The notes beneath the pieces were generated by a model, which made no database searches, was not told the origin of the DNA, and saw only the letters and a program-made list of their open reading frames with translations. A program made the position numbers and the translations under genes. A stretch of DNA of 58,877 nt from Nemertoderma westbladi (taxonomy: Eukaryota; Xenacoelomorpha; Nemertodermatida; Nemertodermatidae): positions 1 to 58,877 of the forward strand of contig JAUCBJ010001357.1 in assembly GCA_032718475.1 (NCBI GenBank), given 5' to 3'. The stretch's first letter is position 1; each line of letters begins with the position of its first letter. Shown piece by piece: positions 53,070 to 58,877 of the stretch.

Positions 53070-55252
53070 ATAACAGATATTGCTTCTGGATTGCGGTGTA
53101 AGCAATCTAGTCGAAAGTACCGGTCGACCGGTAACCAGTAGGCCTGACTGCCTGATCATCCGGACCGGTACTTACACGTACAGGTACAGCAGTATTATTC
53201 GATTTTGATAATTATATACCGGTAGGCCTTAATAATTAATCAGGGACTGCAGCCCTGGTTTTTTATTGAGATTTTACTTATTTCTGTCAGTTTTATTTAT
53301 TTGTAGGCCAGTATTGAGCAGAAGGCGTGTAAGCTTGCTCAGTCTATACAGACAATTGTAGGCTGGACTGTTGTTGTCTGGCTGTTGTTGGGTCTGAACG
53401 GATTGCAGTGTGTGTAGAGTCTGTCCGATAAAGTACGGTTAGGAAGTAGGGGCAGCCAGAGCTGTAAGGTCAATCCCCACCTAAAGAATAAGTCGTACTA
53501 CCGTGTTAGAACGCATACTAACTAACCATTTTGGAATCTGCACATACTGTAGTTTATTTAGGCTTGATAGTAGTCTGCCAGCGTTTGGTCTGTACTTTGT
53601 TTGTGTAGTCTGTACGGGTAGCGTATAATTTTATTTAGATAATTTGTAGGCTGGATAGTTGTCTGACTGTTGTTGGGTTTGAGGAAATTTCGGTGTGTGT
53701 AGAGCATCTGTCCGATCAAGTGCTAGTTGGGAACGTAGGGGCTTCAAGTGCTGTGAGGTAAACCCCCTGTGAAAGAATAAGTCGTACTACTGGGTTAGAA
53801 CGCATACTAACTAATCATTTCGGAGTCTGCATATACCGTAGTTTGTTTAGGCTTGATAGTAGTCTGTCAGTATTTGGTCTGCATTTTGTTTGAGTGGTTT
53901 GTACGCGTAGCGTAATATTTATTATTCAGAGTTTATGCGATTATTCGCAACATTCATATCCCCAAGTTTATTCCTACAGTAATTGTGTTTGTTATACATA
54001 CCGTTATAGTTAAACTAACCCCGGTACTACATCAGGGCTGCTCGGCGTAGGTAAAGACTGGAGATTTTATGCTTTGGTCACTCCGGCAGATACCGTGGTT
54101 CTTTTAGCTGTTCAAGTATTTTTAACTACTGATTATTTGTTGTACAAGTACTTGTACCTAATTTAGGGTTTAGTGTACAGTACTTTCCGAAGGTGATTAG
54201 TGTGTAGGCAGTATATTTGTGTTGTAAAGTGGTTAATAGGCACGTTGGTTCTGGTAGACCGCGGTAATTAATCTCTAGGTAGGAACACTCCGTGATACAT
54301 AACGTAGTACCTATAGCGATACGGTTATAGGTCGTCAGACGGTGGTATTTTCCTATCTGGACAGCGCAGTATATTTACTACTACTTATTATTTTCAAATA
54401 CCGTAGTAACCTGTCCGTTGTAATAACCAGATATTCTAACCCTTTGTTAGGCTGGTTTGTAGATTCTTGTAAAATTACCCTAAAAATTTCGTATTTGTAA
54501 ATTTTTGTGTTTATTTAGAGATTGTAATCTCAACCCGAATTGTACGTAATTTGTAGTATTAAGTAACTTAGGTAAATTAGAATTATTTGTTTTAGTGTCC
54601 AACAAGTAGCACTCCACTGAGAGCGCACAGCTTCTGTGTAGTGACTCCCCCCAGAAATAATAACATTTATTTCAAATATTGACAAAACCCATTTTAAACG
54701 GGTATATATATATTATAAATCAACTCAAACGATTTATAAATAGTAGGCCTGCCATACAACAATTAGGTCTCAATATCAGTTGGACTACTGCTTAAATAAC
54801 GGTAATAAAGTAAGTAAAGTAACCTTACCAAGTAACCCTTAAAAATTCAGAAATTCAATTATTTAAAATAATTGACATACCGGTATTTACGATAGGCCTA
54901 TTATCTTTATTTCTATAAATTTAGGCTGAAATCATACCGGTATTCTGCAATTAATTCTAGTCCAGAATTATACTTATATATACTATAAGTAGGCTGTATA
55001 CCGGTATTCACGATAGGCCTATTATATATTTATATATTTGTGCTAAAATTATACCGGTATTCTGTAACAAACCTAGTCTGTAATAATACTTATATATATA
55101 CTATAAGCATACCGGTATTCTAATATATTATATATATCACGCTACACTGAGTAGCAGTATCGGTAATTAATTGTTAGGCTAACAGTGATACTGAATTACT
55201 AGACTTGCTTTAACTGTAATATAGCAGTAGGCATTCAACTATACAATCAAAC
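53070..55252 (+). other. Leader of the right BEL/Pao copy
   Basis: About 2.2 kb without an ORF, the inverted counterpart of 1313-3490. It contains the diverged two-unit duplication (about 53330-53840) and TACCGGTA repeats (about 54880-55120). The unusually long untranslated leader is a shared property of the family here. Confidence 0.65.
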
Positions 55253-57923
55253 ATGGCTGACACAAGGCAAACTCTGTCAGATAGTCTCCTAGAAACAACA
55301 GCCTGTTTCTCAGATCAAAGTGTAGAGAATCCCAGACCGAGGTCTGAAACCCCTCATACTGTAAGAAGGGCGACCCCTGCAGTGGTTGTGTCAGAACCTA
55401 GGTTGGTAGAAGCGATTTCGCAATTTGCGAAGTTAGTGAAGCGCCGTTGGTCTGCCATAGGCACTCGGGCCCAAGTCAAGCGGGATCAAGAAGCAGCTGT
55501 CAAACAGCAGCAACATCCTAGCCAAGAACCTAGTTTTCAGCGGCCCGATAGCTCCAGTAGTTCGGATACTGTTGAGCGGACGCCCGAACGCGGAGCGAAG
55601 ATGGCGGATAAGGTTTATGATGAGTGGCCAACCTATGAAGAATCAACCGACGCCACTTTTTCTCAAGAAGAAAGCGAAGTGACAGCAGAGAAACCGCATA
55701 AGAGGGATGCTATTGATATCTATCTGTCAGACTATCAACGTTTCTTAGGTGATGAAGAGTTGAGGAGAAGGTTGGACGGACTTAACCCTAATAGTGAAGG
55801 AGCACAGCGTGTGCTTGACGCCATCGACGTGGATAGGTTAGCAGCGAACCAAGCTAAATTCGATGAACAACTCCGCATCGCTAGAGACCAAGAAGAAAGG
55901 GTGAAGAAGAAACGCATAGAAGACAGAAAGAAAGCAGCAGTAGCAGCTGCAGAAGCCGAAAGATCTCCTGCTCGGACAGATGCAGGAGACCGTTCAGCAA
56001 TTCAAGGGCACAGTAAGGGAAAGTAGGTTAGAGTTGCAAGAAGTGCAGCAAAGTATCGCGCTAGAACGCGATAAATTAGTAAATACACAAAGGGGTATAC
56101 CACCACCCCCTGTAACAATGTGTCAACCTGTTAGGTCTGAAGTATCTCATGCGCAAGGTGTGGAGCCTACACGCATCTATACTGCTAGCAAAGTAGAAAC
56201 TCCTATAGTGAACCCTATTAAGGGTAATTATAGACCTGTTGATAATGACATTCCCTATAGACCTGATCATAATCCGAGAAATTTATATACCGATAACTCG
56301 ATATTAAATAACACGATGGCCCAAGAAAGTTTTACGCGTCAAATGGCTAGAACCGAAGCCCGGCAAGCGGTAAAGGTGGGAGAGATAGTCAAGTTCAATG
56401 GAGATGAGATGAAATGGTTGCCTTTTAATGAATATTATAAAGATAACATACAGAACTCTGTACTATCTAATGGAGAGAAACTTAGATTCCTCATCGAGTG
56501 CTTGGAAGGATCTCCCAAGTTAATGGCGTTAAAGTTTATTGGACATCCAGACGGATTAAGACAAGTTTGGGATACACTAAACATCAGGTATGGTAATAGG
56601 AATAACATAGCTAGGTATTTGTATGCAAAATTAATGGCGCCCCGAAAGTTTCTTAGCAGCGGGATTATAGAGTTTTCCGATGAGATTCAGGAGATCTGTA
56701 GACAATTAGATTGGCTAGGTAAGTCTCATGAATACCAGAATTATATGGTTGTAGGAGCCTTAGCATCTACTTTGCCCAAGGGTGGAGTAGGTACACGCTG
56801 GGACAAGAAAGTGTTATATATGATGGAACAACAACGACGAGACCCTACCATGGCTGATCTCATGTCATTCTTAGATGGAGAAGTGAAATTACAGCTCCTA
56901 AGGCAGTCCAGAGAGAAGACACTGGAAAACAAGGTAAGTGAGAAACCCGTTTCTAGGAGAAGGGTAACACCAGTGTGTTATACAGACGACGGCGAAAGCC
57001 AGACTTCTCAAGGAGAGGATAGCGGGAAAGACACTGAAAGATCTTATTATGTCAATAAAACGCCTAAAGACCAGGTAAGTAAATTCAAGTCTCGAACCAA
57101 TGACAGGAGAGAACAGGTAAGAAAAACTCCTCCTACGTCTCCCAAGAGAATTCAGGTGAGAAAGCCCGAGGAAAGAACGAACGTGCACCACACAGCACAT
57201 GTTAAAGTAAGTAACATCAAGCCCAAATGTGTGCTGTGCGATGGGCCCCACCGTTTAAGTGCGTGTGATGAATTCCTGAGGAAATCACTAAAGGACAGAC
57301 GTGAAGTCATGTGGGATAAGCGGTTGTGTTATAATTGCCTCAGACGAGGACACCAACGGCGAACCTGTTACTCCGACGTAAGGTGTGCAAAGTGCGGCGC
57401 AAAACATCATATCTTGTTGCACACGGAATTCGAACGAAACAGCCCGAGTCAGGTAAGTGAGTCCGAACTACATGTCCAATTCAGTGATGTGAACGACACT
57501 GACCAATATTCTGAGATGGAAGGATTCTATACGGACGAATTCTCCAACGAAAACGAATCCTGTTACCTAACAAATACCGCAGTGTATCGAGCACTTACGT
57601 ATGAAAAAGACACCGACAGCGAGCCCCCCCTAACTACTTCTGACAGACAACCATCTTGGAAAGCACCACCTTCCAATGTAGGAATCCGAGAATTTCCTGT
57701 AGTACAGGTAAGGGTCCACGGACCTAAAAGGAGTTATGTAGTGAACGCCCTCCTTGACTCCGGTAGTACAGGAACATTCATCGACAAAGAACTAGCCGAA
57801 GACATCTTTGCTGGACAACCCAAGTTCCGAACTAAGCTAAACATGTCAGGAATTATGCAGGTTTGGAAATCTACAGTAATCAGCAGATTATTATGTAGGT
57901 GCGTTGTCCACCCCCCAGGATGA
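55253..57923 (+). pseudogene. gag-pro: BEL/Pao Gag and aspartic protease, frameshifted and internally deleted
   Basis: The first frame (ATG 55253 to 56026) and the second (open before 55980, to 57923) overlap. The protein shifts frame between about 55975 and 56020, after a coiled coil. The second frame has the BEL/Pao Gag core (DUF1759-type: VGEIVKFNGDEMKWLPFNEY, LRFLIECLEGSPK), then zinc knuckles (CVLCDGPHRLSAC, LCYNCLRRGHQRRTC, CAKCGAKHHILLH), and a retropepsin active site LLDSGSTGTFI (about 57760). Compared with the left copy at 1-1312, about 170 residues are missing from the N-terminal half. Several AGGTAAGT splice-donor-like motifs lie in the 3' part. Particle formation and processing would be its roles. 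Confidence 0.85.
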
Positions 57924-58659
57924 ACTAGGAGAACACAGCATAAGGTCAGTAAAAATGTTAGCGATAAAGAACTTCGCGACCAGCCAAGTGGAACCTTATA
58001 ACTGGGATGAGGACGATTTCACCCAGCAGTTTGAAATACCTAGATTCAACACCGATTACCCTGGAGTCCAAATACTCATCGGTCAAAATGCGCATGAAGC
58101 GCTCGAGACATTGGAGAAACGGCCTGCTCAACCGCAACCTCTACAAGTTTATGCGGGAAGAACTAGAGTAGGTTGGTACTTTACTGGCCCTTCTCGTAGA
58201 ACCCTTATGGAAAGATTACCAAAAAAACAGGTATATCAATTAAGTGAACGGGAAGTGGAGAGCAGTGAAGTTGACGACCCAACTGAGGGAACACCATACT
58301 CCTCAGATAATGACGACATCAACTCCAATGTAGATCAATGGAGACATTGCCCCGAGACGATCAATCTAGCCGACATCGCCTCCAGAGGAGCAACTCCTCA
58401 AGAACTTACAGATACTCCAGACTGGTTAGGTGAACCCGACTTCCTAAGTAAAGAAGATGAATGGCCTCCCCATCTTAACCCGGCGAAGATTAGACAGGCC
58501 AAGGGAGCGGAGAAAGTAACACAACCACTCAATCGCCCAGCTGGTCGTTTATGTTTACCGGAAAGAGACCGAAAACTGTCCGGAAACTATGGAAGGCAAG
58601 ATACTCTTCCCACGACCACCTCCCTAATCCAACAAATATCTAGGGACTCCATAACGTAA
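57890..58659 (+). pseudogene. pol: BEL/Pao pol remnant lacking reverse transcriptase and integrase
   Basis: Continues in another frame (no ATG; open through GALSTPQDELGEHSIRS). It starts with the end of the protease region (VQILIGQNAHEAL and GWYFTGP), then jumps directly to the RNase H end (WRHCPETINLADIASRGATP, DWLGEPDFL, EEWPP-type) and then to the C-terminal pol tail (TQPLNRPAGRLCLPE), ending at DTLPTTTSLIQQ and its stop at 58657-58659. The fingers/palm of reverse transcriptase, most of RNase H and the integrase core are absent, so this is a deletion derivative that could move only with helper proteins. Confidence 0.82.
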
Positions 58660-58877
58660 CAACATACGGAGTGGGTGTGTGACTACATTATTTTATATTT
58701 ATTTTATTATTTTATATTATGTATGTATTATTATGTAATTTTATTATAATCGTTTTCTTTAATTTTATTTAGTAGAATGTTATTTAGTGATTATTTAGTA
58801 GATTAGTGCAATATATTAGTGTTTATTACTTAATTACTTATATATTATATTTAGTGCGACGGCGAGAAATAATTATT
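58660..58877 (+). mobile_element. 3' non-coding region of the right BEL/Pao copy (window edge)
   Basis: Matches 21744-21970 closely (GAGTGGGTGTGTGACTA, GTATGTATTATTATGTAATT, GCGACGGCGAGAAATAATT). In the other copy this stretch leads to ORF3, so an ORF3 may lie beyond the window. Confidence 0.75.

Overview
This is an AT-rich window from a eukaryotic, almost certainly metazoan (marine-invertebrate-like) nuclear genome. It has no bacterial gene organisation. Instead there are mobile elements of several classes, satellites, tRNA-like sequences, and exon-like gene pieces with GT/AG splice signals. Nearly everything recognisable is a transposable element or a decaying gene fragment; no intact host gene can be defended. 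The frequent TAGGCCTA and TACCGGTA motifs fit a repeat-rich animal genome, but I cannot name the species.

Layout. (1) 1-4330: minus-strand 5' part of a BEL/Pao LTR retrotransposon (gag, about 2.2 kb leader, truncated LTR). (2) About 4.4-20.5 kb: a nearly complete but mutated Polinton/Maverick. Its plus-strand block carries a RING protein, packaging ATPase, two small proteins, integrase, two paralogous capsid-like proteins, a GG-rich precursor, the major capsid protein, an adenain-type protease and a conserved protein of unknown function. A convergent minus-strand block carries an unknown protein, a zinc-finger protein, protein-primed DNA polymerase B and a small protein that reads as a TATA-binding-protein (TBP) fold. 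At least six in-frame stops and an integrase deletion show that the copy is dead. (3) 21.7-28.9 kb: plus-strand 3' part of a BEL/Pao element, holding the last 19 pol codons, a long 3' region, a giant zinc-knuckle ORF (ORF3, about 1,400 codons, two nonsense codons) and a full LTR. (4) 29.6-30.5 kb: a minus-strand WD40 exon. (5) 30.5-40.2 kb: gene-poor DNA with foldback elements, a nested hAT-like MITE with an 8-bp target duplication, a palindromic pair of tRNA-like genes, a SINE head and several minisatellites. (6) 40.2-43.0 kb: a LINE tail and a frameshifted caspase/NB-ARC (APAF1-like) gene ending at a splice donor. (7) 43.5-51.9 kb: a 41-bp satellite interrupted twice by a 3.07-kb long-TIR element that contains a 17-bp minisatellite, giving a 4.47-kb higher-order repeat. 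(8) 51.9-58.9 kb: a plus-strand, internally deleted BEL/Pao copy inserted into that satellite.

How the parts relate. The Polinton genes together form a virus-like replication (polymerase, integrase) and virion (ATPase, capsid, protease) module. The TBP-like, RING and zinc-finger proteins are candidates for transcription control and host interaction. The BEL/Pao pieces share one LTR family (3491-4330 minus, 27717-28915 plus, 51904-53069 plus). Read together they suggest an element with gag-pol followed by ORF3 in the position usually held by env. The caspase/NB-ARC exon and the antisense WD40 exon could be separated parts of one APAF1-like gene family.
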